The notes: generated by a model from the sequence alone, not told the origin. 43,788 bases of DNA from Fragilaria crotonensis (GCA_022925895.1 JAKSYS010000527.1:1-43788); one strand, 5' to 3'. Numbered from the stretch's first letter, positions 31,301-43,145 are shown. Numbers and translations are program-made.

Positions 31301-31763
31301 ATCCACCGGCACGACACATCAACTACCCTTACTGTCACCGTATGAGGCACATAAGACATTAGGGCACTATAAAGCACCAGCTGGGAATCAAACCGAACAA
31401 TTTCGAAAACTCAAATCAAAGAGCGACGAGATTACGACCTTCCTGTGGACATGCCCACTTACGCGACTCGAAACATGGACTTTTATTATGCCTGCTACCT
31501 CCCAAGTGTTGGTTATCCGTTAGCGTGCTCATCTCTTACACGACAACGACTGGATCAGGTACAACGGAAAGCGATGTCGATCATTGTCCCACGTTGCGGT
31601 TTCAATCGGCATACCAAGAGCGAGATCATCTACGGTCCTTTGGAGTTGGGTGGGCGAACTTCCGTCATCTCTATGTCGAACAAGGCATTGGGCAAGTGTC
31701 CCTGTTTATGAGGAATTGGAGATTGAAATCGACAGCGGGGAAACTCCTTCGCATTGCAGTTGG
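28377..31763 (+). pseudogene. Non-LTR ORF2: AP endonuclease and reverse transcriptase, frame-broken and truncated
   Basis: The first 363 codons (28377-29468) are intact and hold an exonuclease-endonuclease-phosphatase domain: SINVNG, FCGQEHN (catalytic Glu), VVGDFNEV, RLDYALAS and VSDHRGFYLDF (catalytic His). RT signal continues through frame changes: HFGQAKGTPFTVAPL (near 29975-30020), SPSGLHLGHYK, LINYDALACFDRM (motif A, about 30713), GTGQGSANSPAIW (motif B, about 30910) and GLVAFVDDCN (motif C, about 31044). Next come ELSKSSCQVLHWWF, PYEAHKTLGHYKAP and the conserved block CGFNRHTKSEIIYGPLELGG before the break at 31763. At least four frame changes lie between 29468 and 31520. A downstream RNase H, if present originally, is lost. 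Confidence 0.75.
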
Positions 31764-31764
31764 A

Positions 31765-32399
31765 TACATCGAGAGAGAACTGCAGAAACGAAGTGCCTTG
31801 CAGGTAGCTATTGTCCGGGACAAAATATCTGCACTCACAAGAAAAAGCGACAGGGCAACAGAGAAGCTCTTCCGAATGAAGAAGGGTTTGGCTGCTGATG
31901 AGTTGAACACCGTTGTGGAGAACTTGGACCGAGAAATCGAAAATCTCGAAACGGAGCTGAGGACTTTGCAAGAGAGAGAAATCCAGCGTCGAGACAAGGT
32001 GATGATGATGACAGGCCAGCACGTGATGGTCGAAGAGAACGTTCTGGAGGATGATGACGTTGTTGAAAATAACATTCTCAGCAAGAAGACTCCAGACAAG
32101 AACACCCCGGATAAGAACACTCCCGCCGTCATCAATAATCGAGATGGCGAATATCCTCTGGATGTTGTTTTGAAGGATCCGCCCCAAGAACAACCGTCAG
32201 GAAACATTTGTGTTGAATGTTCCGCCACCCAAGTATTCACAAGTGCCGAAGGTGTCGGCGATTTGTCTGTACTTTGTGTTGCTCAGAGAAGCGGCATCTG
32301 GATATGATTTGGTGGTGCGGCAACTGCTTTGAAAACGAAAGTATCACGAACCAACAACAAATTCGTGACGGAAAATACGAGTCAGACGGAGAAGGGTAA
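31765..32399 (+). pseudogene. Fragment of Harbinger partner gene
   Basis: Carries the coiled coil and C-terminal zinc cluster only. The non-LTR coding frame reads into it in frame (…KLLRIAVGYIERELQKR…), an accidental fusion. A 1-bp deletion (GCCACCCAAG for GCCACTCCAAG, about 32226) shifts the frame inside the zinc cluster. Confidence 0.75.
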
Positions 32400-32421
32400 T
32401 AGAGCTGTCTACTTATGAAGG

Positions 32422-34157
32422 TTAGACTCTAATGAAGTTAGATGAATTTATGTCCATTAGAATAGTGCTGGTGGGAACTTGTCGTGGTTTCTTGGCAAGT
32501 CGCGTCATATCATTTCGTGAATTTAGTGTCGAAATGTTCAATAAGCATTGAACGGAAACAAGTCAATGACAAATCCTTCACTGCCATTCCATTCCTAAAA
32601 GTTGTGCTCGGAGAACAACTTTCAGCAACGTCATCAGCACTGTTGTATTTGTCATTATGTCCTGCGTCGTTCTTATATCCAATTGTGGTACCATCGTAGG
32701 TACGGATTGCACGTGAATTTGCTCCGGACGGGTCAACCAACCTCCGAATAGCATCGGGAACCTCGCTTTCATCGAATTCTCCGCTCTCTAACTCCCAGTG
32801 GGACGGAACACCATTTCTCCAACCGTCGCTCAGGCCATCAACATACAACAGAAGGTTGTGCAGAGCACAACACGTCAGCCAGATATTATCTGCAACTTCG
32901 CTGTTGTGCATCCTAATTCCTGTCTTGAGAACTCGCCATCGTCCTTTCAATATTCCAAACGCACACTCAACATCCTTTCGCAAGGATTCGAGCCATTGGG
33001 AGAATCGAATCTCACTGCGATTCATAGAATGCTTCAATGGAGGCACAGTTGTAGGCCATTTCAGGTAGCCATTGTGGACAATTACATATGCACCCTTGAT
33101 TGTGACATCGCTTCCACTTTTGTTCGACAAAACAAACGACATCGTGGAATCAAACTCACCATCTTGTTGATGCATGAAGCCATCATATCGTACGAGAGTT
33201 TTATCATTCCACCTTCCAGGATGGCCTGTCGTGGTGTGCACATCTTGCGACGGTGATTGACCGTCAAATTGTACATCTGAGTGGTGCAAGGCATCTTGTA
33301 CCCAAGATGCGCTTGCCTTAATCCAAATGACATCTTCTCAAGAGGTATGTGTTGCATCCGTGCTGCCGATGCAACCAGGAAAGCCTGCATTTCTGTACAC
33401 GTTCGCAGTCTCGTAATTCCTCTAACGTAGAAGGGTTGTCACATATAGGGGATACAGCTTCTGGCGCCGAACTCCACGAATTTGTGAAAGAAAACGCGGT
33501 ACACCTCCTTGTCAATAAAAGTCGACTCCTCCACCAGATCATCAAACGTCCACCCTCGACCAAGGTAACGTAAGCTACCCAATACTAATAGTTCGATAGG
33601 ACTTACTTTTCTGTTCTTGCATGTGCCATCAACTCTCCATCTGTGAAACATACCGCCCGAAACAGCCCTTTCATTTTCAACCATTTGCAGTAGATGAAGG
33701 AAAGAGTTGTACGGCAATCAAAATTGCTTCCTAAAGGTCTTGGCCCATTGAGGATTATCAGGCTGTGGATCTTGCATGTAGAGTATCCACCATAGACTAA
33801 GTTTTGGCGTGACAGAGCGAGGATTTCCAGTTGTTGGGTCAGTGCAAAATTTTGGGTGTTGCATTCTCGCTCGTTTGGTAGGTGGCTCTAGTGAATTCTT
33901 CATTCGTGCCTTCGCCTCATCTGTTGCTCCAAGTGCAAACTGCAGGTACATGAATTGAAGTTTCCTCCTTGCATCCTCCTCATCTTCTTCTTTGCTGATA
34001 TTCTTGATACAGAAGTTGATTCAATGTGCGGTCATCATTGTAGCACAAGCATTCTTTGATTGGACGAGTCGCTACACCCCCGCCATAGATGCTTTTAATG
34101 ACTTTAGCAGCTTGAGTTGCAAGGTCATCTTTTTCAGTACTTTGAACAGCTCCCCAT
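32422..34157 (-). pseudogene. Second copy of Harbinger transposase, multiple small indels
   Basis: Same protein as 18822-20571, broken by several 1-3 nt indels (for example near 33165, 33240, 33350, 33400, 33435 and 33462). It is intact at the position where copy A has its 2-bp deletion (GCAACTTCGCTG), so RMHNSEVADNIWLTCCALHNLLL reads through. The second catalytic position is again His (VIVHNGY). The N-terminal acidic region also has indels near 33990 and 34065. Confidence 0.75.
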
Positions 34158-34773
34158 CGTTAAGAGAAGGGGAGATGAAATAAAGGAATGTTGGACAAAT
34201 GGAGGAGTTGTTGAGGAGGATGAAGAATTCAGCCTGCCCTTGTTGACATCAATAGCAACACGACAGCAGTGGATTGTTTGTGTCACGATCTTGAAAACTT
34301 CAAAGTTGCACTGCAAGTTTTGTTAACCCGGAGGCGAACAAAACTTGCTGCAAATTTTTGATAATAGACCATGAAACCCGGTTTCCCAAAACATGCTGCA
34401 AGTTTTGTGGGACAAGTTTTGTTCGTAAGGACTGTAATTAACAAAATTGGCTGCAAGTTCTGTTTTTGTATGCAAGTTTTGTTTGTCGTAAGGATCGCCC
34501 TAAAAATGACTTATACCCTCCCATAAGACTTGCTTTTGATTTTTTTCAGATTCGGGACTCACTTAACCCCATGATAAGACCTGCTCTAAGATAAAAGCTT
34601 CCTGAGGCCCAGAGCTTGAATAAACTTGTTCCCGTATTGTACCGCACACAGACTCTGAGCAATTGTTGGTGGATTCAACACCAGGAAGTCCTGACGGGTC
34701 GATGTCCCAATGAGATCCAAATCACATCAGCCCGGTATCGGGGTTTACTAGTTCTATCTGTCTGGTACTCTAA

Positions 34774-36051
34774 GGTGGTGTGTATACAGCAAAAATTTTC
34801 CGAACTTGGATCCAAGTTTCCAAGTTTCCAACGGAATCTCACTTCCAAAAACCAAAATAGATTCCCTAATTCGTGACTTAACTTGGATTTCCGAGTTAGT
34901 AAGACTCAACTTTGATCCACTTGGAGATCCAAGTTGCCCACATTTTTTTAGCCAAGTTTGGTTATCCAAGTTTCGCATGCGCTCAATTTGCGCGCGTTTC
35001 CCTTGCTACGATGCACTAAAAATGGAGTGCACTCATCGTTCATCATTGTTGTGCACCACTTTAATGATGAGCAATAAGGCTACACCAGAGGGTGCTCATC
35101 AGCCACTTAATGATCCCCCTAGTCCTATTTTAGCTGTTTAGTCTAAGATAGTAGTGCAAGCCATTGCTTCAAGCATCGCATTTCCATTTTCATTCTTGCA
35201 CTTGCTTTTAATCCAGCTCTCATTCCTCTTGTTTCGAGCTCTCGTTTGCTTTTATTTGCTGTCGTTTGTTCTTCTCGTTCCTGCCCTTCCACTCACACTC
35301 GCTCCGTTTGCTGCTCTCGCTCTCATTTGTTTGCTCTTGCTCGTTGCTGCTCTTGCCTTGCACTCTCATTCTTGATCGCTCGCGCTCGTTCTCGCTCTTG
35401 CTCTACAATTTGTTTGCTCTCGTTTGTGCTTACGTTTGTGCTCTCGTTCATGCTCTTGAACTTGCTCTCATTTCGCTTTCGCAGTCTTGCACTATCACAC
35501 TCATTCTTGCTGTCGTTGTTCCACTCGCTTCGTCGTTTCCTGCTCTCGCTCTCGTCGTTGCTCTCGTTGCGTTTGCTGGTGCTCTCGCTCTCGTTTTCGT
35601 CTGCTCTCCTTGTTCCTGTTGCTCTCCTTGCACTCTCATTTTGTTCGCACTCATTCCGCTATTTTTCATTTTGCCTCCTTGATGAGACTCAGGCATATCG
35701 GTTGAAGATTGCTTGACTGCTGTCGGTCGCAGTCATGATGTAGTGATAGAGAGTTAGTAACAAGTCCATGGTCCTGCATGGAGTATGCAGTATGTGCATG
35801 ATGCATGATGCGTGACGCCTTACGAATCTTCACTCAAAACATTTGTCTACTGGTAGTAGAATGCTACTCACGTTCGTCTTCTTCAAAGAAAACTTGGGAG
35901 TTTCCGACTTGGATTCAAAGTTTTCAATTGTGCTGTATACATGCCAGTGGACCAGGACGAAATTTAACATTCAAATTCATTCCTAAGATTCCGTTGGGAA
36001 CTTGGAAACTTGGATCCAAGTTTGTATTTTTTTTGCTGTATACACACCGCC
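34774..36051. mobile_element. MITE-like non-autonomous element with TAA target duplication
   Basis: A 1,278-bp insertion present only in copy B. TAA flanks it at 34771-34773 and 36052-36054, and copy A has a single TAA at the same point. Terminal inverted repeats begin GG(T/C)GGTGTGTATACAGC and extend with gaps for about 65 bp (inner shared part AACTTGGATCCAAGTTTCCAAG, …CAACGGAATCT). No transposase is present. The TAA duplication and the GG start fit PIF/Harbinger-type MITEs (Tourist-like). The TIR differs from that of the Harbinger element here, so a different transposase must have moved it. Confidence 0.8.
35215..35670. repeat. Pyrimidine-rich simple-sequence tract inside MITE
   Basis: About 450 bp dominated by GCTCTCGTT/CTTGCTC-like units on the plus strand with very few purine runs. 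It gives long hydrophobic open frames (Leu/Ser/Phe-rich) on the plus strand that are artefacts of composition. Confidence 0.7.
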
Positions 36052-36488
36052 TAAGTTCCAGGTACCATGTAGTACTGGGTACTGGAGTAGCGTCTATTTC
36101 GAGTCGTGATCCGCGTTCAGAAACTGGCTCATAAAAATTCGCGTTATCAAGCACTCACACCGCGATTGCTTGGAGTCGCAAGGGACTGAAAACCGCATTA
36201 ACTTTGAGTCGAGATGCCCGTGCACCGCGTTGTTCCATGATCGCAACTAAGTGAACATAATGTGCTTCTTCAATAAACAAACAGAGGCAAGGTCATCATT
36301 GTTCGGTGCTCAGCAACTTACATTAACGATTACCCCAACATTCAGAGTGAAGCCGAGCTGCTGAATAGTAAGTTTGCCAGAGCAAAGTAAAATCGCTTGT
36401 CCACTTTTTGCTCGTCGTTGACAGAACTACTAGTGGAAACCTCTGGTCTCTGGACTGCGCCCCACTCTGCGCCGTGGACAGCCTGATC

Positions 36489-39388
36489 ATGATTGAATTT
36501 GAGAAGCCGGTTGGCGCACACGCCGATTGCAAGGAACTCGAGTACATCTCAGCCTTGCATCAGTCTAGCCTGATGCTCAGACAGGACGCATCGATAACAG
36601 GTACGTGGTGGGTAGGTGTTCGTTACTGGTGCTGAGTACAGTGAGAAGTCATATAAATCTCTGATTGCACCAGTAGCACTGGCCATTAGCCTTGTCAGAA
36701 ACCACAAGACTGGTATTTATCTTGATCTTACTCAGTGAACCCTTGCATTTGCAGCCGAAGACGTTGTCAATTTTCTGCTTTCTCGACATGGCATCAAGGC
36801 AGACTTGACATATGTCGAAAGAAATCTAATGCCCGGTTTGGCCGGCAACATTGACGAATCACCTGACGCAGTCTTTGATCTCGTGGAGCTTGCCAGCATT
36901 TTGCTCATACCACACCTTCGCAAGACTGGAGCCGAGCATGATTGCGAAATTTTTTTCGACAAAGTTCTCAAGATGATCACCTTGGATGTCACTGGATCCT
37001 CTGACCCGGTACGTTTAGACCGAACTATGATGCTGAACATCATGAAGACCTACGGTGAGGAGGATGTGTCTTCAGCGGTGGTTGACGAGATGCTCAAAGC
37101 AGCTGGGGTACAGAAAAATGGTTCCACAATGTTTGATTACAAAAAATTGGTAAATGCCACAACCGCCGACATTCAGCAATACGATCCAGAATGGGAAACT
37201 AGAGAAACCACTTATTACGATGACGTTCTCGACGGAACGTCTCTGGATGCAAACTTGGAAGACAACGATCCTGATGAAGAACTGGCCAAGTCGAACTTCG
37301 ACGATGCCCTGACAAGATTCGTCGGATCTTCACTTTACCAACGATTGATACTGTCGCCGAGAATTACAGGTCCAAACTTTCAATGTCTTGCTCTGGGTGT
37401 TCGTTGTTGTAGCCCTTTCCAATATGCATCTGACTTTGACACGTCGGTTGGACAGTAAGTCTATCGTCGCCGTCGTACAGAACTTTGGGTTGTCACCATC
37501 GCTCTCTTCTCACACAATACGATGCGTTATTGCGCTTCACAGACAGGATTGTCCGACGACATCGTTCATGTCCGAGTTTGGATGTCGCGTTGGCCAGTCG
37601 ATCGTTGCCTGGTTGATGCTTATGGTACAGCTCATTATTTTGGGAACGATCTTCGTCATATTGTCAACAGCTGGAAACTCCATTCACCTCCAGCACAATC
37701 TTCCCAGCTTTGTCGGAGTTATGCTAGGAATTGTAACGATCATGTTCTCCAGCATGTTGTCGTACATCTTTGAAGTCAAATTCTTTCTAATCAACACCAA
37801 CAAGTCTTCGTCTGCTGAAGGGCAATTCGGGTACGGCTTTGCGCTTGCACTGGGTTGTGTCCTTCTTTTTCAGATAAAGTCTCTTCTCTACGTCCTCATT
37901 CCACGGTCAACTTGGAAGAACCTTCCTTTCGCGAACTTCTGGCTGACATGTGAAATGGCGAAATCTGAGTGTTGCACAAAGCAAGCTGCTGCGTACAAAA
38001 TCAAGAACATGGTCGACCATGCTTTCGCTCAGCACGATGGGAGTATCCTTCGTAAAGCCGAGAGTGCCAGGGTCAAGTTGAAAGCTTCTTCCTTCAAGAG
38101 CGCCAATGCGAAAGCCATGATGAGCTTCCATGCGACTGCTGATCACCGCGAACGTGTTGGAGGCATATTGTATACATTTCGAAGGATGTGGAACGGTTCC
38201 TGTTCAAGGAGGATGGCGTTTTATCCACGCCGGTCTCTACGCGATGAATGTATCCCAATGGTTTGTTGTCATTCTCTTCATTATCATATACGCGAGCCTC
38301 GACCTTGCCATCCAATCCGAGTACAGCACTATAACCATTTCTGATGCGCCGCCTCCCACAACAAGGGCATCGCCATCGGCATCACCTGCTCCTCTTCAAT
38401 ATTGGTTTCCAACCGAGACTGAAGTTCGATTTTCAATCGGTCTCGGTTGTGTTACTGCCTTTCTTGCTGCAGCTTCACTCGCTCTTGTTTGGATTCCTTC
38501 CAGTGTCAGCACGATCCAGCAGTTTCGCTGCGGTAACATCGGAAGCCTTCGTTGCCGTTTTTTTCCCACATATCGCTTTGCACCTGATGTTACCACGATC
38601 CTGCTTGGTTCAACCTTCTGGGGAACCCTTTACACTTCTTTGTCCGTTTTGATTATGGTTGGTAGTATAACTTTTCTTTTGGTTTGGAGCGTCACACGGT
38701 CATTGGTGATAAAGTGGCTTGCAACCATCATTGCAATCCTCTTGACTCTATTCTTCAAGATACTCCTTCTAACATTCGTGCGCAAGTTTATCTTTGTGGG
38801 ATTCTTTCGTAGAGAATCCGATTGGAGGCAATGTCCTGATGCTCGCCCTAGGTACGTTTCTCCTCCTTACCGATACGAGACTCATTTGTGAATGCAACAC
38901 TTACACTTCGCTTAAGAATGCTGGTCGCTTGGGCTAACGTTGGGAACCATGTTTTCCGGACGATGAAGCTTCTCTTGGTAACTTCCTTTATATTGGGCGA
39001 CTTGATACACCTCTCTTTGCCCCAGGTGTTGGCATGATTGGACCCTTAATTGTAGACGGCTACCCAGTGCAGTTCCGAAAGGGTTTGCTCCTTCATGATG
39101 CCCATCGTCACCCTTACATGGAACGTCTGGGAGTGATTTATTTGCTCAAGTTAAAGTACGGCGCACTTTGCTAACCGTGCCGGAGGTCAATGGCGCTTGA
39201 TCTTTGTCATGGCCCTGATGCCATGGCTTCGCCGCTACCGGCTTGACGATAGCATTACGAAATATGCTGGAAAAACGAAGAATTTCGTGACGAGCAGCCT
39301 CATGCCGCTCATACTGACGCTGGTATATGGGTTCCTCATGATCACCGACCCCTCAATCGACGCCGTGGAGATGATTGATTACTTTTGA
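36489..39388 (+). CDS. EF-hand + multi-pass membrane protein, STRA6-like architecture (gene B)
   Basis: Near-identical to gene A. Exons are 36489-36600, 36755-37454, 37543-38851 and 38917-39388, with introns of 154, 88 and 65 nt at the same sites. Exon 1 and the start of exon 2 join in frame here (…LRQDASIT-A-EDVVNFLLSRHGIK…), where gene A is shifted. The EF-hand loop DESPDAVFDLVE and FFDKVLK are intact. Breaks relative to gene A include one C lost in GATGCCCTGAC (about 37308), CCCTTTCC (about 37417), GGTTCCTG (about 38200), GGCGTTTTATC (about 38216), TCGTAGAGAATC (about 38812), CATGTTTTCC (about 38949) and GGCGCACTTTG (about 39161). Most sit in homopolymers or dinucleotides. The composite of A and B gives one uninterrupted four-exon frame up to the last 40 codons, so gene B may be intact in the genome. 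Confidence 0.5.
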
Positions 39389-40285
39389 TCGAGTGTACTC
39401 TACTAGTAGGACACAAGTTATGGATTCTGCGTGAGTACATGGTGATGTTCAAGGTTCAAGGCCCTGAAAAAATCAACGTCCGACAGCAACGCCTAAGTTA
39501 AATATCCTATATTTGTGTATTCCTTATTTATGCATGCTGCTCGTATGTGGTTATCGGATATGCTGATATTCATCAACATGCTTGTATGCTCCGTATGATA
39601 TGGTGCGATAACCGGAAGTATGGCTATGTACTGATTCTGATTCAATGAAAATTAGTCATAACTGGATACCTTTTACCGCATATATATATATATTGTAGTT
39701 TATATGGTATGACATAAAAGGTACTAGGTGCAGTTATTTCCTTCCTGGTAGACTTGTAGGACAAATTGATGACATTCTGTCGCGGGTTCATGGCGCTAAT
39801 AATCGATATTCGATATTTGTCATACGTCGGTCCTACGGTAAAGCGCAGATTGGGTTCTTGGACCCGTTCGATTCTGCTGCGTATGCATAAGAGCTCATTA
39901 GAGATTAGAGTGTAATCATAGGAATAACGGCGCACTTATACCGCGTTAACTTCGAGTCGTATGCACTCAACCCCACCAACTTTCAAGTCGAGATGCCCTA
40001 ACACTTACAACGCTTCAACTTTAAGTTGTTACATTGACGCAACCGCAAAAACATAAAGCGCTTCTTCAACACGCAAGCATCAGCACCGTAAAGCAACGTG
40101 GACCCAACATTCAGAGTCTTTAAGCCGTCAAGCTGCTGAATAGTTTGCCAGTGTGTGATCTTTGTTCTCATCGGCTGTTTGTTGTTTTGTCACCTATCTG
40201 GTTTGTTGGCAGAACAGGTGGAAACAAACTACCGGTAGTCTCTGGGCTGCGCTCTCTACGCACTGGGCTTTGGGGACAGGGGATC
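39389..40285. other. Spacer between genes B and C
   Basis: Up to 40035 this is the second copy of the spacer after gene A, including the (AT)n run and the AAGTCGAGATGCCC motif. From about 40040 it resembles the region just upstream of gene A (GCTTCTTCAA…CCCAACATTCAGAG…GCTGCTGAATAGT), so genes B and C are joined as in a tandem array. No gene is seen. Confidence 0.5.
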
Positions 40286-43145
40286 ATGATTACATTTGAG
40301 AAGCCGGTTGGCGCACACGCCGATTGCAAGGAACTTGAGTACATTTCAGCTCTGCATCAGTCTGGTCCGACGCTGAGACAGGACGCATCGATAACAGGTA
40401 CGTGGTGGGTAGGTGTTCAGTTCGAGTACTATCTCTGATTGCTCCAGTGGCACTGGCGACAATGAGCTTTGTCAGATACTGCAGGATGCCTGATAGATAC
40501 CTTGATCTAACTGGGTGAAACCTTATACTTGCAGCCCAAGACGTCGTCAATTTCTCCTTTCTCGACATGGCATCAAGGTAGACTTGACGTATGTCGAAAA
40601 TAATATTATGCCCGGTTTGGCCGGCGACATTGACGAATCTCCTGACGCAGTCTTTGATCTCGTAGAGCTTGCCAGCATTTTGCTCATACCACACCTTCGT
40701 AAGACTGGGGCTGGGGATGATAGTGAATTTCTCTTCGACAGAGTACTGAAGATGATCACCTTGGATGTCACAGGATCCTCTGAACCCGTACGTTTAGACC
40801 GAACTTTGATGCTGAACATCATGAAGACTTACGGTGAGGAGGATGTGACTTCAGCGGTGGTTGATGAGATGCTCAAAGCAGCTGGGGTACAGAAAGATGG
40901 CTCGCCTATGTTTGATTACAAAAAATTGGTAAATGCCACAACCGCCGACATTCAGCAATACGATCCAGAATGGGAAACTAGAGAAACCACTTATTACGAT
41001 GACGTTCTCGACAGAACGTCTCTGGATGCAAACTTGGAAGACAACGATCCCGATGAAGAACTGGCCAAGGCGAACTTCGACGATGCCTGACAAGATTCGT
41101 CGGATCTTCACTTTGACAACGATTGATACTGTCGCCGAGAATTATAAGTCCAAAACTTTCAATGTCTTGCTCTGGGTATTGGTGGTTGTTGTCCTTACCA
41201 GTATGCATCTGGGTTTGTAATGTCGGTTGGACTGTAAGTCTACGATCGCCTTCACACAGAACCTTCATTTGTCACCATCGCTCTCTTTCTCTCACAATAC
41301 GATGCGTCATTGCGCTTCACAGACAGGATTGTCCGACAACGTCGTTTATGTCAGAGCTCGGTTGTCGCGTCGCCAACTCGATCATTCGCTGGTTGATGAT
41401 TATGGTACAGCTCATTACTTTGGGAACGATCTTCGTCATGATGTCAACCGCTGGTAATTCCGTTCACCTCAAGCACAATCTTCCCAGCTTTGTCGGAGTC
41501 ATGCTAGGAATTGTAACGATCATGTTCACAAGCCTGTTGTCCTATATCTTCGATGTCGAATTCTCTATCATCAACACCACAAGTCTTCGTCTGTTACAGG
41601 GCAATTTGGGTACAGCTTTGCACTTGCACTGGGCTGCTTCCTCCTTCTGTTTCAGATCAGGGGCTTCTTTACGTCCTCATTCCGCGGTCAAGGTGGAAGA
41701 ACGTTCCTTTGCGAACTTCTGGTTGACATGTGAAATGGCGAAATCTGAGTGTTGCACAAAGCAAGCGGCTGCGTACAAAATCAAAGAGGATGGTCGACCA
41801 TGCTTTCGCTCAGCACGATGGCAGTATCCTTCGTAAAGCCGAGAGTGCGAGGTCAAGTTGAAAGCTTCCTCCTTCAAGAGCGCCAGTGCGAAAGCCATGA
41901 TGATCTTTCAAGCGACTGCTGACCACCGCGAACGTGTTGGGCATTTTTTATACATTTCGAAGGATGTGGAACGGTTCCTTGTTCAAGGAGGACGGCGTTT
42001 TATCCACGCCGGTCTCTACGCAATGAACATGTCCCAATGGTTTGTTGCCATCCTCTACATTATCCTATACACGAGCCTCGACCCTTGGTCCAATCAGCCT
42101 ACCACCCTGCAACGAACGCCCCTTCTGTGGCACCTTCTCCGACAACAATAGCATTTGCTTTTCCTCATCCTTCGCTTCCAACCGCTGAAGTTCGATGTGC
42201 AGTCGGTGTTGGTTGTGTCACTGCATTTCTCGCAGCAGCTTCACTCGCAGTTGTTTTGATTCCTTCCAGTGTCAGCACTATCCAGCAGTTTCGCTGCGGT
42301 TACATCGGCAGCCTTCGGTGCCGGAATTTTCCTTTATATCGCGAGGCACCTGATGTTACCACGATCCTGCTTGGATCAACTTTCTGGGGAACGTTGTTCA
42401 GTTGTTTGTCCATCTTGATAATTGTTGCAACTCTTACTTTCTTCTTGGTATGGAGCGCCACTCGATCACTGGTGATTATCTTGCTTGCAAACATCATTGC
42501 AATCCTCCTGACCCTCGCCGTCAAGATACTCCTTCTAACATTCGTGCGCCAGTTTATCTTTGTGGGATTCTTTCGCAAGAGTCCGATTGGAGGCAATGTC
42601 CTGATGCTCATCCTCGGTACGTGTCTCCATGCCAATGAGACTCATTTGTTGATGCAACCTCACACTTCGCGAAAGAATGCTGGTCGCTTGGGCTAACTGT
42701 GGGGACCATGGTTGTACGAATGTTCAAGCTTTTCTTGATAAGTGCACTTTACATTGGGCGGCTTGACACACCTCTCTTTGCCCCAGGTGTTGGGATGATT
42801 GGGCCCATATCTGTAGACGGCCACCCCGTGCAGTTCCGAAAGGGTTTGATCCTTCATGATGCCCATCGTCATCCTTACATGGAACGTCTGGGAGTGATTT
42901 ATTTGCTCAAGTTAAAGTACGGCGAACACTTTGCTAACCGTGCCGGCGGTCAATGGCGCTTGATCTTTGTCATGGCCCTTATGCCTTGGCTTCGCAAATA
43001 CCGTGTCGACGATAGCATTACGAAGTATGCGACGAACGAAGCATTTCGTGACGAGCAGCCTTCTGTTGTTCGTGCTGACGCTGGTATGTGGGTTCCTACT
43101 GACGCCTCAATCGGCGCACTGCGGAATATTGAATATTACTTTTGA
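40286..43145 (+). CDS. EF-hand + multi-pass membrane protein, STRA6-like architecture (gene C, diverged paralogue)
   Basis: Same four-exon plan as A and B: 40286-40397, 40535-41233, 41323-42616 and 42676-43145, with introns of 137, 89 and 59 nt. Introns and some loops are clearly diverged, whereas the membrane segments and the EF-hand loop are conserved. The linker after the fifth hydrophobic segment differs most. The C-terminal block reads YIGRLDTPLFAPGVGMIGPISVDGHP…LHDAHRHPYMERLGVIYLLKLKYG…WRLIFVMALMPWLRKYR. The last 40 codons are in the expected frame (…NEAFRDEQPSVVRADAGMWVP…), which shows that A and B are shifted there. Frame breaks are seen at about 40551, 41086, 41180, 41580, 41665-41700, 41790, 41850 and 41940-42000. 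Either it is a pseudogene or the consensus is poor. Confidence 0.5.

Larger units (their letters stand above)
25197..31763 (+). mobile_element. Non-LTR (LINE-type) retrotransposon, 3'-truncated and frame-broken
   Basis: It begins where copy A of the segmental duplication loses similarity to copy B. A 99-bp leader precedes ORF1 (ATG 25296), then ORF2 with AP-type endonuclease and RT follows. At the right it ends abruptly inside the C-terminal coding region, fused to the interior of a Harbinger copy at 31763/31765. There is no poly(A) tail or target duplication, so the right edge is a rearrangement junction and not the natural 3' end. The protein blocks are familiar from stramenopile non-LTR elements. 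Confidence 0.75.
31765..34500. mobile_element. Left-truncated PIF/Harbinger copy
   Basis: Equivalent to 18164-20914 of the full element. The left TIR, exon 1 and half of exon 2 of the partner gene are missing. The right TIR (34476-34500) and TAA (34501-34503) are kept. It cannot move on its own with one end missing. Confidence 0.85.
31765..40035. repeat. Segmental duplication, copy B
   Basis: Copy of 18164-25196. After removing the 1,281-bp MITE plus TAA it is 6,990 bp, 43 bp shorter than copy A. The left edge joins the non-LTR element (TTGCAGTTGGATACATCGAG). The right edge (GTTACATT/GACGC) leads into the upstream region of gene C. The same TAA-flanked right Harbinger end is present in both, so this is duplication of a segment and not a second transposition. 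Confidence 0.85.

Noticed and set aside
35154..35716. Leu/Ser-rich open frames that look like membrane proteins
   Set aside because: They come from the pyrimidine-rich simple sequence inside the MITE. Every plus-strand frame is open for the same compositional reason.
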